From: an uncultured Candidatus Melainabacteria bacterium
GTDB taxonomy: Bacteria > Cyanobacteriota > Vampirovibrionia > Gastranaerophilales > Gastranaerophilaceae
Length of the DNA: 64,000 nt
Reading direction: 5' to 3'
Assembly (NCBI GenBank): GCA_934757245.1
Contig: CAKVLH010000008.1
Coordinates: forward strand, 18,244 to 82,243
Numbering within the stretch: position 1 is the first letter of the stretch; every line of letters starts with the position of its first letter. Shown piece by piece: positions 10,026 through 18,731 of the stretch. The notes beneath the pieces are model-generated. The model searched no databases. It was not told the origin of the DNA and worked only from the letters and a program-made list of their open reading frames with translations. Both the position numbers and the translations under genes were made by a program.

Positions 10026-11054
10026 CTATTTCCAACGGTTTTCATACTCTTCTACTGCTTGCGCAGCTTCTTCTTCCGAATACTTGTATCCCGAAAGGCT
10101 AAGCATGATGCGTCCTGCTGATTCCTCAAACAACTTTTTCTTAATTTTATAAGGATATGTTTCATTGCCTTGAAGTTTGCCATCGTGGATTGCTTTTACT
10201 ATATCATCAATGTAAATCTGTGTGTATTGAGGAATTTTAGGAAACCTTTTTATATATTCACAAAGTGGCATATTCTCGCGATAACGATTTCCACTAGCCG
10301 AAGTTAAAAGAAAATTTCCCATGGTATTCAATCCACCTGCAGAAGCCGGAGTAATATGTTCAATAGAACCTGTAGATGCAATAAAAATACGTCTTACAAT
10401 TTCTGTCTGTTGACGTTTAGAATACTTTACGACAAATGCGTTTCTGCTGCTTTCAGATGTCGGAAGAAAAAGCGCTTTATTTTTTATATCATTAAAAATT
10501 TCTCGTTCGTTCTGATTAGGGATAATTTCTTCTAAAGAACTCAAAAAAGTTTTTCGCTTGAATGTATCGTGTTTTGAGTTTGCCAGAATAATCTGTCTGC
10601 ATTTTGTTGTTTTAGAGCGGATTTTTAAAGCCGTTTGCGGAGAGAGCTTTCTTGTTAAATAATCTACGTCGTCCAGCACTTCCATTTCTTCTAATTTGAG
10701 TTTTGTAAGACAATTTGTTTTAATCATTTGCAAGCAATTCTGTAAATTATCATCTGGATTTAATAGAGAAAAATCCTTGAAAATTGCGAACATAGCTTTT
10801 TCTATAGGTAACATAAAATCTTGATAATTATTTAATAATAGAATTGTATCTTCGGCAGTATGACATTTGGTCAAGCCTTTTTCAAACGGCTTAATTGTTT
10901 CCGTTGGAATGATTTTTACCCCGCGATAAGGACAAGTAATATTTTTAAGCCTTCTTAACGGTTTACCCGCGGATGTTTTACCCTCGTATGGGATATCATA
11001 ATAATAATTGAGGTAATTTTCGAGAGTGATTTTTTTAAGCTTCTTTTTGGGCAT
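10026..11054 (-). CDS. HNH-like nuclease-domain protein, function unknown
   Basis: 342 residues from ATG 11054 (TAAGG 7 bases upstream); a TTG five codons earlier is the alternative. The first 200 residues are basic and unrecognised, with cysteines at CPYRG and KCHTAED. Around residues 232-270 an HNH-like signature appears: EHITPASAGGLNTMGN followed by N-R-Y-R-E-N, similar to the H-x-P-x-S-x-G-G and N-x-R-x-x-x-P spacing of HNH endonucleases. The gene is immediately upstream of xerC. No toxin, restriction or phage neighbour is seen. Confidence 0.65.
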   Translation of the reverse strand: MPKKKLKKITLENYLNYYYDIPYEGKTSAGKPLRRLKNITCPYRGVKIIPTETIKPFEKGLTKCHTAEDTILLLNNYQDFMLPIEKAMFAIFKDFSLLNPDDNLQNCLQMIKTNCLTKLKLEEMEVLDDVDYLTRKLSPQTALKIRSKTTKCRQIILANSKHDTFKRKTFLSSLEEIIPNQNEREIFNDIKNKALFLPTSESSRNAFVVKYSKRQQTEIVRRIFIASTGSIEHITPASAGGLNTMGNFLLTSASGNRYRENMPLCEYIKRFPKIPQYTQIYIDDIVKAIHDGKLQGNETYPYKIKKKLFEESAGRIMLSLSGYKYSEEEAAQAVEEYENRWK

Positions 11055-11194
11055 AACACGCCTTATCAATTGTAATCCTTGTTTTCATGATAACAAATTG
11101 TAGAAGATTTCGCAATATAAAGCGATTATTAATCCGTCTCCTTAGTTCAATTCTACAGTAATAAGGTTAAAGTAATATGAAGAGGATACTAACA

Positions 11195-11360
11195 GCAGGT
11201 AAACACCTCACCCTTTACACTATATTTCCAAACTTGTAAGTAAAACTACTCGCAAAGAAGTGAAGCGAAAAATTCTCCTGTAAGGAGAGGGAGTGGAAGG
11301 CGCTAGATTGAGCGTCGCAAGCACGTCCCCTCACTCAGGAAAAGGCTAGGATAAGATGAA
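11195..11360. repeat. Dispersed GC-rich repeat cluster in a gene-free gap
   Basis: The gap 11055-11535 holds no gene. It contains CACCTCACCC at about 11204, CTCCTGTAAGGAGAGGGAG at about 11277 followed by AAGGCGCTAGA, and CCCCTCACTCAGGAAAAGG near 11330. These are the words of the repeat at 3683 and 49181. The gap ends in a FliA-type promoter at 11465. Confidence 0.6.
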
Positions 11361-11464
11361 TATTGATATCCGACTTAACCTGTGTATGATATTTAACACC
11401 CTCTCTATGTAGAATTGGTTACCACGTATAATGTAAACATTTGTAACAATATGCTCAAAAACTC

Positions 11465-11491
11465 TAAAGTTTTCGAAAAATGTGCCGATAT
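11465..11491 (+). promoter_or_regulatory. Sigma28 (FliA)-type promoter
   Basis: TAAAGTTT (11465-11472), an 11-base spacer and GCCGATAT (11484-11491) match the FliA consensus at 15 of 16 positions. It lies 44 bases upstream of the 697-aa EF-hand gene, which has its own AAAGGAG ribosome site. Confidence 0.82.
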
Positions 11492-11535
11492 ACATATCAT
11501 AAAGTAGAACTTAAAAAAAATAAAGGAGTTTAGAA

Positions 11536-13629
11536 ATGAGCAACGGATTTACAGGGATTAATGCATTTGGGAATTTAACAAAAATCAATTATAAAGAATT
11601 GATTGAAAAGTATGATGCCGACAAAAACGGTGAACTTTCGACAAAAGAATTACAAACAGCCCTAAAAGAAGAAAATATCACTGACAAAATTGAGATTTCT
11701 ACTATTGATACTAACGCTGATAATAAAATTGATGAATCAGAAATGGCAATTTATGAACAAAAATATCAAATGCAACAAGTTGTAAATGACATGGCAAAAA
11801 CTATTACTCAAGATTTTAGCGGAGATAAATCTAAATATCTGGAAAGTGTAACTACTGATCTTAAAAACTATATTACAGATTTTGCTAATCAATATTTAAA
11901 AGATCATCCGAACGACGTTTCCGGCATGGCAGAAGCATTTAAAGAAGCTTTACCTGATAAATATGAAGCTATTAAAAAAGAAGTTTTAGCAAATGATCCT
12001 AGTACGTTCAAATCCAAAGCATTAGATAATGTACTTGCCAAACTAAATCCGGCATACTCACCTGCGGTAGACGGTACAACTCCAAAAGGAATTTCTGACA
12101 CAGCTCAAAAGAAAATTGGTCAAGCATTAGAGAAAGAAATGAATGCTTATGTCAAAGCACACCCGGAATGTACACAATCTGAATTAGAAGAACACTTGAA
12201 CAAATTTTTAAATGAAACTGACGCTAAAAAAATGGAAAGCGCCGTTAATACATTTAATACGCAAGCAGGTGCATTCGATAACTATATTGATGCTGACGAA
12301 CTAACTCAATTGAAAGATTATGTAAAAGAATTTTTGACAGAAGCATTGAATAATGGCGTTACTGTTAAATTAGGCGGTAAGAATATTGCAACAGCTGCAG
12401 CTATCACTTCGGCATTAAAAGGTTATACAGACGGTGAAACATTGCTACAAGCTATGCAAGAGGCAATTGCCGGTTTGAGCACTGTATCATTGAAAGATCA
12501 AATTATTGCTGCCGATGAAGCAGAACAAGCTAAAAAAGCAAACGAAAACTTTAAAAATATCAAAGGTGAAGCTTATAAGGTAGATGCAAGCGTAATTGAT
12601 TATTCAGGAGTTAACGGATACTACGATAACAGCAAAATAACAACAAAGGGTAAATCAGGACACAATGAACATATTAGAGATGATGCCCGTGCAAGAATTG
12701 AAAATGGTAATTTAAAAGCTCAAATGAAAGCACAAATTACATCTATGCTAGAAAAGAATGGCATTTCTGCTGACAAAATAGATAACATTTTTGAAAATGT
12801 ATACAATGATGCTTTAAATGAAACATTAAATGGCATTGGCTCTACAAAAACTAATCATAAATGGTTGAATAAGAAGAAAACGTACGCATCAAATGTAGGC
12901 ATGCAAGAAATTGTAACAAACTTTATCAACACATTTAATACTAAAATCGCAGCTGCCATTGACGAAATGAATAAATCTGATTCAGATTTCGATACAATTG
13001 ACTTAGACTTCACACAAGCGGGCAAAGTTCAAGCCGGCGAAGAAGGTACTGAAGGTGAAGTTGTAACTGACGACAATGGTAATGACTTGAGTGCTTTGTA
13101 TGCTAGTGGCAAAAGTGTAACAACACGCAAAAAAGGCGCTGACTACTATGATTCAATTGCTGATAAAATGATTGAAAGAATGAAATCACAAATGTTAACT
13201 AAAGCAAAAAATATGTGTACAGCAAATGGAGTTAAATTTGATGAATCTGTATTTAACACAATCTTTAACAATGCAAAAGAAACTGCTAAAAAAGCCGGGG
13301 TTAGTGGTGTTCACTCCAACGGCGCAAAATATGGAGGTGCTACAAAAGCTGGAGCAATTGGAGGTGCAGCTGGAGTTGTAGCAGCAGGAGGAGTTGGGTT
13401 AGCAATGACTGGCACAATGGCAACCGCAATTGCAGCTGCCACAGGCCCTATTGGTTGGGCACTAGGTGGGTTAGCTCTACTCGGAGCAGGATTATCAAAA
13501 CTAATCGGTTCCGGTACACATTCATCAAGTACACTTAATACCCGTACTCTTCTTGATACATTTGCAGAACAATTCAAAACCAACTACACGAATTGGGTTG
13601 AAAAACAAAAGACAGAAGATAAAAAATAA
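11536..13629 (+). CDS. EF-hand protein with repeated helical modules and a glycine-rich hydrophobic segment
   Basis: 697 residues; ATG behind AAAGGAG. Two EF-hand calcium loops lie near the N-terminus (D27-E38, DADKNGELSTKE; D58-E69, DTNADNKIDESE). A helical module recurs at about 390-475 and 540-590 plus 668-690 (IFENVYNDAL, IFNNAKETAK, each followed by a separate helix of F-x-x-x-F type), related to the module of the 951-aa protein. Residues 598-660 are A/G/V-rich with GxxxG spacing, able to form two membrane helices. There is no Sec signal. The sigma28-type promoter suggests flagellum-linked expression or export. A secreted calcium-binding protein that inserts into membranes is one hypothesis; the function is unknown. 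Confidence 0.85.
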   Translation: MSNGFTGINAFGNLTKINYKELIEKYDADKNGELSTKELQTALKEENITDKIEISTIDTNADNKIDESEMAIYEQKYQMQQVVNDMAKTITQDFSGDKSKYLESVTTDLKNYITDFANQYLKDHPNDVSGMAEAFKEALPDKYEAIKKEVLANDPSTFKSKALDNVLAKLNPAYSPAVDGTTPKGISDTAQKKIGQALEKEMNAYVKAHPECTQSELEEHLNKFLNETDAKKMESAVNTFNTQAGAFDNYIDADELTQLKDYVKEFLTEALNNGVTVKLGGKNIATAAAITSALKGYTDGETLLQAMQEAIAGLSTVSLKDQIIAADEAEQAKKANENFKNIKGEAYKVDASVIDYSGVNGYYDNSKITTKGKSGHNEHIRDDARARIENGNLKAQMKAQITSMLEKNGISADKIDNIFENVYNDALNETLNGIGSTKTNHKWLNKKKTYASNVGMQEIVTNFINTFNTKIAAAIDEMNKSDSDFDTIDLDFTQAGKVQAGEEGTEGEVVTDDNGNDLSALYASGKSVTTRKKGADYYDSIADKMIERMKSQMLTKAKNMCTANGVKFDESVFNTIFNNAKETAKKAGVSGVHSNGAKYGGATKAGAIGGAAGVVAAGGVGLAMTGTMATAIAAATGPIGWALGGLALLGAGLSKLIGSGTHSSSTLNTRTLLDTFAEQFKTNYTNWVEKQKTEDKK

Positions 13630-13650
13630 AAAGTATTTAATATACGATTT

Positions 13651-13682
13651 AACCGGAATGAGCTTTGCTCATTCCGGTTTTT
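13651..13682 (+). terminator. Intrinsic terminator after the EF-hand gene
   Basis: The stem AACCGGAATGAGC / GCTCATTCCGGTT with a short loop is followed by TTT. It is 21 bases past the stop at 13629. Confidence 0.85.
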
Positions 13683-13717
13683 AGTTATTGCCCAGTCATT
13701 GTACGTATTTCACATTA

Positions 13718-13752
13718 TCCCCTCCCTCGGGGGAGGGTTAGAGTGAGGTGAG
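13718..13752. repeat. Dispersed CCTCCC/GGGAGGG palindrome
   Basis: CCCCTCCCTCGGGGGAGGG followed by TTAGAGTGAGGTGAGAA is a GC-rich hairpin in the gap between convergent genes. It belongs to the same word family as the repeats at 3683, 26835, 49181 and 59240. Confidence 0.55.
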
Positions 13753-13797
13753 AATTGAAAATAGCGCGCCATTTTCATCACTTAACAAACTCATATC

Positions 13798-14643
13798 TTA
13801 CGCAAGTTCGGCGGTATAAACGTATTCCGCAGGACCGGAAAGGAATACATCACCTTCCGGTTGATTAGGTGCGCCATTCCAAACAACATTAACAACTCCA
13901 CCCGGAAGTTGAACTTCTACAGAGTTTTCAATATATCCATTTAGAATTCCGGCAACTACACTTGCACAAGCTCCTGTTCCACATGCCAGAGTAATTCCGC
14001 ATCCTCTTTCCCAAACAGCAAGTTCTATTTTTTTAAATGATTTTATTTTTACAAATTCAACATTTGTTTTTTCAGGAAATTCAGCACTTGTTTCAATAAT
14101 TGGACCATATTTTTTTGCAAATTCCATAACATCATCTTCCGGCGAAACAAAAATTACAAAATGCGGATTGCCCATAGAAACTGCATTTCCGTCAAAAATC
14201 ATATTCATAACAGACATTTTGTAGTTCAAATTATGATGAGGAATGAAAGGTATTTTTTCCGACTCTAAAATTGGCTGAGACATGTTTACTCGAACAAATC
14301 CATCATCAAGGATTTCAGGCTTAATGATTCCTGCTAAAGTTTTTACGGAGAACATCTTTTTATCAACAAGTTTATTATCGTAAGCGTACTTTGCAAAACA
14401 TCTCATGCCGTTTCCGCACATTTGAGCAGTTGAACCGTCTGAATTATAGAAAAACCACCCGATATCCGCTTCATCGCAACTGGTATTAGGAATTATAAGT
14501 CCGTCAGCACCTATTCCGAAATGTCTATCACAAAGCATTTTGGCTGCATCTGTAATCTTCATATTGAGTTTAATAAATTCATCATAATCAACAATGACAA
14601 AATCATTTCCGCAACCTTGCATCTTTGTAACATTTATTCCCAT
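13798..14643 (-). CDS. dapF: Diaminopimelate epimerase
   Basis: 281 residues, normal length. It interconverts LL- and meso-diaminopimelate, giving the peptidoglycan crosslinker and the lysine precursor. Both active-site cysteine motifs are present: MCGNGMRCF with C76, and ACGTGACAS near residue 218. The start MGINVTKMQGCGNDF is typical. The Shine-Dalgarno is TAGGAGC 5 bases before ATG. It stands alone, divergent from hisS with about 70 bases between starts. Confidence 0.97.
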   Translation of the reverse strand: MGINVTKMQGCGNDFVIVDYDEFIKLNMKITDAAKMLCDRHFGIGADGLIIPNTSCDEADIGWFFYNSDGSTAQMCGNGMRCFAKYAYDNKLVDKKMFSVKTLAGIIKPEILDDGFVRVNMSQPILESEKIPFIPHHNLNYKMSVMNMIFDGNAVSMGNPHFVIFVSPEDDVMEFAKKYGPIIETSAEFPEKTNVEFVKIKSFKKIELAVWERGCGITLACGTGACASVVAGILNGYIENSVEVQLPGGVVNVVWNGAPNQPEGDVFLSGPAEYVYTAELA

Positions 14644-14713
14644 TTCTGCTCCTATCGATATTTACTTAATATGTTCATATAGTACAATTAAATTATATAA
14701 AGGAATTTGAATT

Positions 14714-15949
14714 ATGGCAATAATAAAAGTACAAAAAGGAACAAAAGATATTTTACCTGCAGAAATGCCTGTTTGGCACTTCATGGAAGATGCAGCAAGA
14801 AAGATTTTTACAGAATACGGAGCAAAAGAAATCAGAACTCCAATTTTTGAAGCTACTGAACTTTTTGCGCGCGGTGTTGGTGATACAACAGATATCGTTA
14901 ATAAAGAGATGTATACATTTGAAAAAAGCGAACGTTCATTAACACTTCGTCCGGAAAACACAGCAGGCGTTGTTAGAGCGTTTATTGAAAACGGTATGCA
15001 CAGACTTTCTGCACCTGTAAAACTTTGGTACAAAGGACCGATGTTTAGATACGAACGCCCGCAAGCAGGACGTCAAAGACAATTTCACCAAGTTGGCGTT
15101 GAAGTTTTTGGCATTAAACAAGCTACAGCAGATGCGGAAGTTATTTTGATGGCGGTTAATTATCTTAAAGCGCTTGGTTTGAACGATTTGAGTGTTGAAT
15201 TAAACTCTCTTGGTTGTCCTGAATGTCGTGAAACTTTTAAGACTAAGTTGAAAGCTGTAATTAAACCATATTTGAGCGAGCTTTGTCCTGATTGCCAAGC
15301 AAGATATGAAAAAAATCCGCTAAGACTTTTGGATTGCAAAGTTGAAGAATGTAAAGCAATTTATGCGAAACCTGAAATTCAAGAAGTTATTCAATCTGAT
15401 TTCATTTGTGAAGATTGCGCAAATCATTTCAATGAATTAAAAGATTATTTAGACGCTTTGAATATCAATTATTCAATTAATAAACTTTTAGTAAGAGGGT
15501 TGGATTACTACAACAGAACTGTTTTTGAAATTAAGTCAAACAATCTGGGTTCTCAAAACGCTGTTTGTGGTGGTGGAAGATACGACAGTCTTGTTCGTAA
15601 TTTGGGCGGTGAAGATACTCCGGCTATCGGTTTTGCAATGGGCATGGAAAGATTGGCGTCGCTAATCGGACAAAAAGAAGCTGAAAGAACAACTGCGTTT
15701 GTGGTTTCTAATAACACATTGGAAGCTGTTAAGTTGACCGAAGAGTTGCGTACACAAGGGATTACAGCAGAATTCGATTTAACAAATAAGAAGTTTGTCA
15801 AACAATTGGAAAAAGCTTCTAAGGTTGCAAAATACGCTTTAATTTTGGGTGAAGATGAAATTTCAGCAGGAAAAGTTACTGTTAAAAATCTTGATACTTC
15901 AGAACAAACAACTGTTGATAGAAATGATTTAAGCAAGACAATTGCTTAG
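14714..15949 (+). CDS. hisS: Histidine--tRNA ligase
   Basis: 411 residues. Class II synthetase: QKGTKDILP start, motif 2 around FRYERPQAGRQRQFHQ (about residue 115), the histidine-binding LVRGLDYYNRTVFE (about 260), and motif 3 GFAMGMERL near 305. A C-terminal anticodon-binding domain covers about 325-411. A cysteine-rich insert around residues 165-240 (CPECRETF, CPDCQARY, CEDC) could bind zinc, as in several bacterial HisRS. ATG follows AAAGGAATTTGAATT. pdxJ follows after 14 bases, so the two are probably one operon. Confidence 0.97.
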   Translation: MAIIKVQKGTKDILPAEMPVWHFMEDAARKIFTEYGAKEIRTPIFEATELFARGVGDTTDIVNKEMYTFEKSERSLTLRPENTAGVVRAFIENGMHRLSAPVKLWYKGPMFRYERPQAGRQRQFHQVGVEVFGIKQATADAEVILMAVNYLKALGLNDLSVELNSLGCPECRETFKTKLKAVIKPYLSELCPDCQARYEKNPLRLLDCKVEECKAIYAKPEIQEVIQSDFICEDCANHFNELKDYLDALNINYSINKLLVRGLDYYNRTVFEIKSNNLGSQNAVCGGGRYDSLVRNLGGEDTPAIGFAMGMERLASLIGQKEAERTTAFVVSNNTLEAVKLTEELRTQGITAEFDLTNKKFVKQLEKASKVAKYALILGEDEISAGKVTVKNLDTSEQTTVDRNDLSKTIA

Positions 15950-15963
15950 AGAAAGGACTAATT

Positions 15964-16674
15964 ATGTTATTAGGTGTAAATATAGACCACGTTGCGACTT
16001 TGAGAAACGCGCGCGGTGGAATTGATCCGGATCCGATTACGGCTGCAAGAATTTGTAAAGAATGCGGAGTTGCTTCTATTACAACTCATTTAAGGGAAGA
16101 TAGACGCCATATCAAAGATGCAGACGTAGAAGCTATTAGAATGCTTCCTAGAGTTCGTTTGAATTTGGAAATGGCAATGACAAAAGAAATGCAAGAAATT
16201 GCTTTGAAGTTAAGACCTCATGCAGTTTGTATTGTTCCAGAAAAAAGACAAGAACTTACAACTGAAGGCGGTTTGGATGTTGCAGGTCAATTGAATTGGG
16301 CGATAGAATTCACAAAACCGCTTTTAGAAAAAAATATTGAGGTAAGTTTCTTTATTGATCCTGACGTGCATCAAATCTCAGCGGTTTCAAAAACGGGTGC
16401 GCCTTTTATTGAGCTTCATACAGGAAGATATTCCGAAGTTTTTGGAACGGAAGAAGAAGCAAAGGCATTTGAAGATTTAAAAGGTGCGGCAATTTTTGCA
16501 CAGAATTTTGGGCTAAAAGTTAATGCCGGTCATGGTTTGAACTATCAAAACGTTGGTAGAATGCATGAAATTCCTAATTTGCAAGAATTGAACATTGGGC
16601 ACTCAATCATTGCGCGTTCAATTTTTGTAGGATTAGAGCAGGCTGTTAAAGAAATGAAAGCTTTAGTTGAATAG
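15964..16674 (+). CDS. pdxJ: Pyridoxine 5'-phosphate synthase
   Basis: 236 residues, normal for PdxJ. It condenses 1-deoxyxylulose 5-phosphate with aminoacetone phosphate in the DXP-dependent vitamin B6 route. The conserved start LGVNIDHVATLRNARGG, the THLREDRRHI motif near residue 42, the VPEKRQELTTEGGLD segment near 97 and GHGLNYQNV near 195 are all present. ATG follows AGAAAGGAC. It lies 14 bases after hisS. Confidence 0.97.
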   Translation: MLLGVNIDHVATLRNARGGIDPDPITAARICKECGVASITTHLREDRRHIKDADVEAIRMLPRVRLNLEMAMTKEMQEIALKLRPHAVCIVPEKRQELTTEGGLDVAGQLNWAIEFTKPLLEKNIEVSFFIDPDVHQISAVSKTGAPFIELHTGRYSEVFGTEEEAKAFEDLKGAAIFAQNFGLKVNAGHGLNYQNVGRMHEIPNLQELNIGHSIIARSIFVGLEQAVKEMKALVE

Positions 16675-16697
16675 CTCTGTGCATATTTAACGTGTGC

Positions 16698-16758
16698 AAT
16701 GAGTGGAAAGTTGAAAGTTGAAAATGGAAAGTTGTATTAATTAATTTTCATTTGATAA
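16698..16758. repeat. Imperfect short-unit repeat and hairpin
   Basis: GTGGAAAGTTGAAAGTTG continues into AAAATGGAAAGTTG, a run of 7-8 bp units, and is then partly complementary to TTTTCATTTGATAACTTTTG downstream. It may be a decayed inverted-repeat element, but its units differ from the RGKNAATA family. Confidence 0.35.
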
Positions 16759-16780
16759 CTTTTGTTTGATGGAGAAATTT

Positions 16781-17095
16781 ATGAAAACAAAAGAAGAAGT
16801 TGTTCAAGAAATGCAACAAGTAGTCGAGCAAATGCGTTTGGACGATATAGAAGAAAATCCAGATTGTGAAAACGAATTTTTTACTTGCGACGCTTGTGGC
16901 GGTACAAAATCGTTGGCAGGTTCTGTTCAATACGGACATTACAGACTTTGTAATGATTGTGTTTTATATGCTGAAGTTGGTTTTGAACTTGGACAGATTA
17001 AGGATATTGAAGAACTTATAGCCGCAATGGATGACAAGCGTTTGGAAGCTGATTGTGAATTTTTAAAGAATGAAGAAAAAAGATTAGAAAATTAA
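16781..17095 (+). CDS. Small CxxC zinc-finger protein
   Basis: 104 residues from ATG 16781, which has GGAG 7 bases upstream; TTG/ATG codons at 16766-16769 are less well placed. Two cysteine pairs, CDACGG and CNDCV, are 23 residues apart and likely bind one zinc ion. The N-terminal 30 and C-terminal 30 residues are helical and acidic. There are no membrane segments. The family is not recognised. It stands downstream of hisS-pdxJ, separated by a repeat, so it probably has its own promoter. Confidence 0.7.
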   Translation: MKTKEEVVQEMQQVVEQMRLDDIEENPDCENEFFTCDACGGTKSLAGSVQYGHYRLCNDCVLYAEVGFELGQIKDIEELIAAMDDKRLEADCEFLKNEEKRLEN

Positions 17096-17152
17096 TTGTA
17101 ATTAATAATTTTATGTTAGAATTTAAAAGGAAATATAGAAAGAGGCGTCGAA

Positions 17153-17416
17153 ATGAAAATAGCAAAAATTAATTGTACAAACCCTAATTGTAATGTAAAC
17201 ACAAAGGCAAATTCATACAAAACTCCTGATGTATTAGGAACAGTAACTGCAAGACTTAAAAACTCAAATGCTGATAGTTTTACTAAAATGGATAGAATTG
17301 CAGAAAGCATTTTAAATCATAAAAAAATTAGTAAAGCAGAATCAGAAGAGTTTTTTAGTCAACCAAAATTCAAACAAGACGAGCATCTGTTGTTTGCTAA
17401 ATTTATGAAAAAATAG
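17153..17416 (+). CDS. Small hypothetical protein
   Basis: 87 residues; ATG behind AAAGAGGCG. The N-terminus MKIAKINCTNPNCN has a CxxxxC pair, followed by a basic helical region. No signal peptide is seen. A strong terminator follows, which supports a real transcript. I do not recognise the family. Confidence 0.6.
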   Translation: MKIAKINCTNPNCNVNTKANSYKTPDVLGTVTARLKNSNADSFTKMDRIAESILNHKKISKAESEEFFSQPKFKQDEHLLFAKFMKK

Positions 17417-17419
17417 CTT

Positions 17420-17450
17420 AAAAGGTTGAGTAACAAACTCAACCTTTTAT
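17420..17450 (+). terminator. Intrinsic terminator
   Basis: A 12-bp perfect stem AAAAGGTTGAGT / ACTCAACCTTTT with a 5-base loop, then ATTTTTATT. It lies between convergent genes and could act in both directions, since both arms carry A- or T-runs. Confidence 0.85.
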
Positions 17451-17461
17451 TTTTATTAATA

Positions 17462-18076
17462 TTAGTGTATCAAAAAGTAAACTTCCGTATAAAATCTTAG
17501 AATAAATAGAATTATCAAAATTAAAATAATTAATAAAATTGCTTGTGGAGATTTCCAATCAAAGTATTCATGAGTGTGGAATACTCTGTCTGAATATGTT
17601 TCAGCAACGTGTACAAGATAAAATACATTGAATAAAACCATATAATACGGATTAAATCTCAATTCTACATTGTAAGTGTTTTGTGTATATTTTTGTACAA
17701 TCCTTAGAACTCTATAAGATAATGCTATATAAAGCAAACATTGTAAAACTGAGAATATAAGCAGGTATGTTGGACTTTTGTAAAACATAAACAAATAAAA
17801 TCCGCCATTCAAAGCTAAAAGTAAAACCAACCAATTTAATTTTATACCATCTTTTGGTTTAGAAACTAAATTATTAATAGCTTTTCCGTTTATAAAAAAC
17901 CAAATGGTTGAAAAGAAACCGATTGTTAAAACATCAATCGCAAAAAAAGGAGCAAGCTCTTTAAACTTTAAATTAGGAAGCTCCGGCTCTTTGAATAAAG
18001 CATCACATTTTTCGCATTTTAATGCGTCTTTTGATATTAAGTTTCCACAAAACGGACAACTGATTTCTTCTGTCAT
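17462..18076 (-). CDS. Zinc-ribbon integral membrane protein
   Basis: 204 residues. Residues 7-26 form a zinc ribbon (CPFCG ... CEKCD), the cytoplasmic head seen on many small membrane proteins. About five hydrophobic segments follow, near 45-63, 85-98, 105-125, 147-160 and 180-202. The function is unknown. The start has GAGAGG upstream. Its stop faces the convergent 87-aa gene, and nth lies upstream on the same strand after 31 bases. Confidence 0.7.
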   Translation of the reverse strand: MTEEISCPFCGNLISKDALKCEKCDALFKEPELPNLKFKELAPFFAIDVLTIGFFSTIWFFINGKAINNLVSKPKDGIKLNWLVLLLALNGGFYLFMFYKSPTYLLIFSVLQCLLYIALSYRVLRIVQKYTQNTYNVELRFNPYYMVLFNVFYLVHVAETYSDRVFHTHEYFDWKSPQAILLIILILIILFILRFYTEVYFLIH

Positions 18077-18107
18077 AAAAACCTCTCTGCTTTTTAATTA
18101 TACCATA

Positions 18108-18731
18108 CTATATATTTTTTGCACAGTATGCAGAAATCGGGCATTCTGCGCACTTTGGTTTTATTGGCTTACATACGTTTTGACCATGCGTTACAAGAAG
18201 TGTATTTATATCTATCCAATATTTTTCAGGAAGCTTCTTGCGTAAGGCAAATTCAGTTTCTTCAGGAGTTTTTGTCTTAATATAACCTAAACGATTAAAT
18301 ATTCTATGAACATGAACATCAACACAAATTGCAGGTTTATTAAAACCTAGTGATAAAACCAAGTTTGCAGTTTTTCTGCCAACTCCTTTAAATTTCACCA
18401 ATTCATCTATTTCATCAGGAACTTTGCCGTCTAATTCTTCATCAATCGTTTTAGAAAGCTCTATAATTTGTTTTGCTTTGTTTTCATAAAATCCTACAGG
18501 ATAAATTGCTTGCGCTAAATCTTCGATTTTCACCTGCTTCATATCTTTAGGAGTTTTTGCAAGTTCAAGCATTCTAAGAGTCGCGGGATAAGTCGTTTTA
18601 TCATTTGTTCGAAGGCTTAAAATACACGCAATCAAAACCAAATACGGGTTTTTAAAGTTATCCATTAACAAAACAAAATCACTCTTTGGTTGTTTCGCAT
18701 TTTTTAAAATATTTACAATTTCATCTATCAT
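18108..18731 (-). CDS. nth: Endonuclease III (DNA glycosylase/AP lyase)
   Basis: 207 residues. It removes oxidised pyrimidines in base excision repair. The helix-hairpin-helix is at about 110-125 ([13 protein letters not shown]), with catalytic Lys in GVGRKT and catalytic Asp in VDVHVHRI. The C-terminal 4Fe-4S ligands have classical C-x6-C-x2-C-x5-C spacing ([17 protein letters not shown]). Its ATG overlaps the end of nnrD by 11 bases, so the two genes are translationally coupled. Confidence 0.97.
   Translation of the reverse strand: MIDEIVNILKNAKQPKSDFVLLMDNFKNPYLVLIACILSLRTNDKTTYPATLRMLELAKTPKDMKQVKIEDLAQAIYPVGFYENKAKQIIELSKTIDEELDGKVPDEIDELVKFKGVGRKTANLVLSLGFNKPAICVDVHVHRIFNRLGYIKTKTPEETEFALRKKLPEKYWIDINTLLVTHGQNVCKPIKPKCAECPISAYCAKNI

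Noticed and set aside
13311..13583. Minus-strand proline/alanine-rich open frame
   Set aside because: It is the antisense shadow of the glycine/alanine-rich segment of the 697-aa protein.
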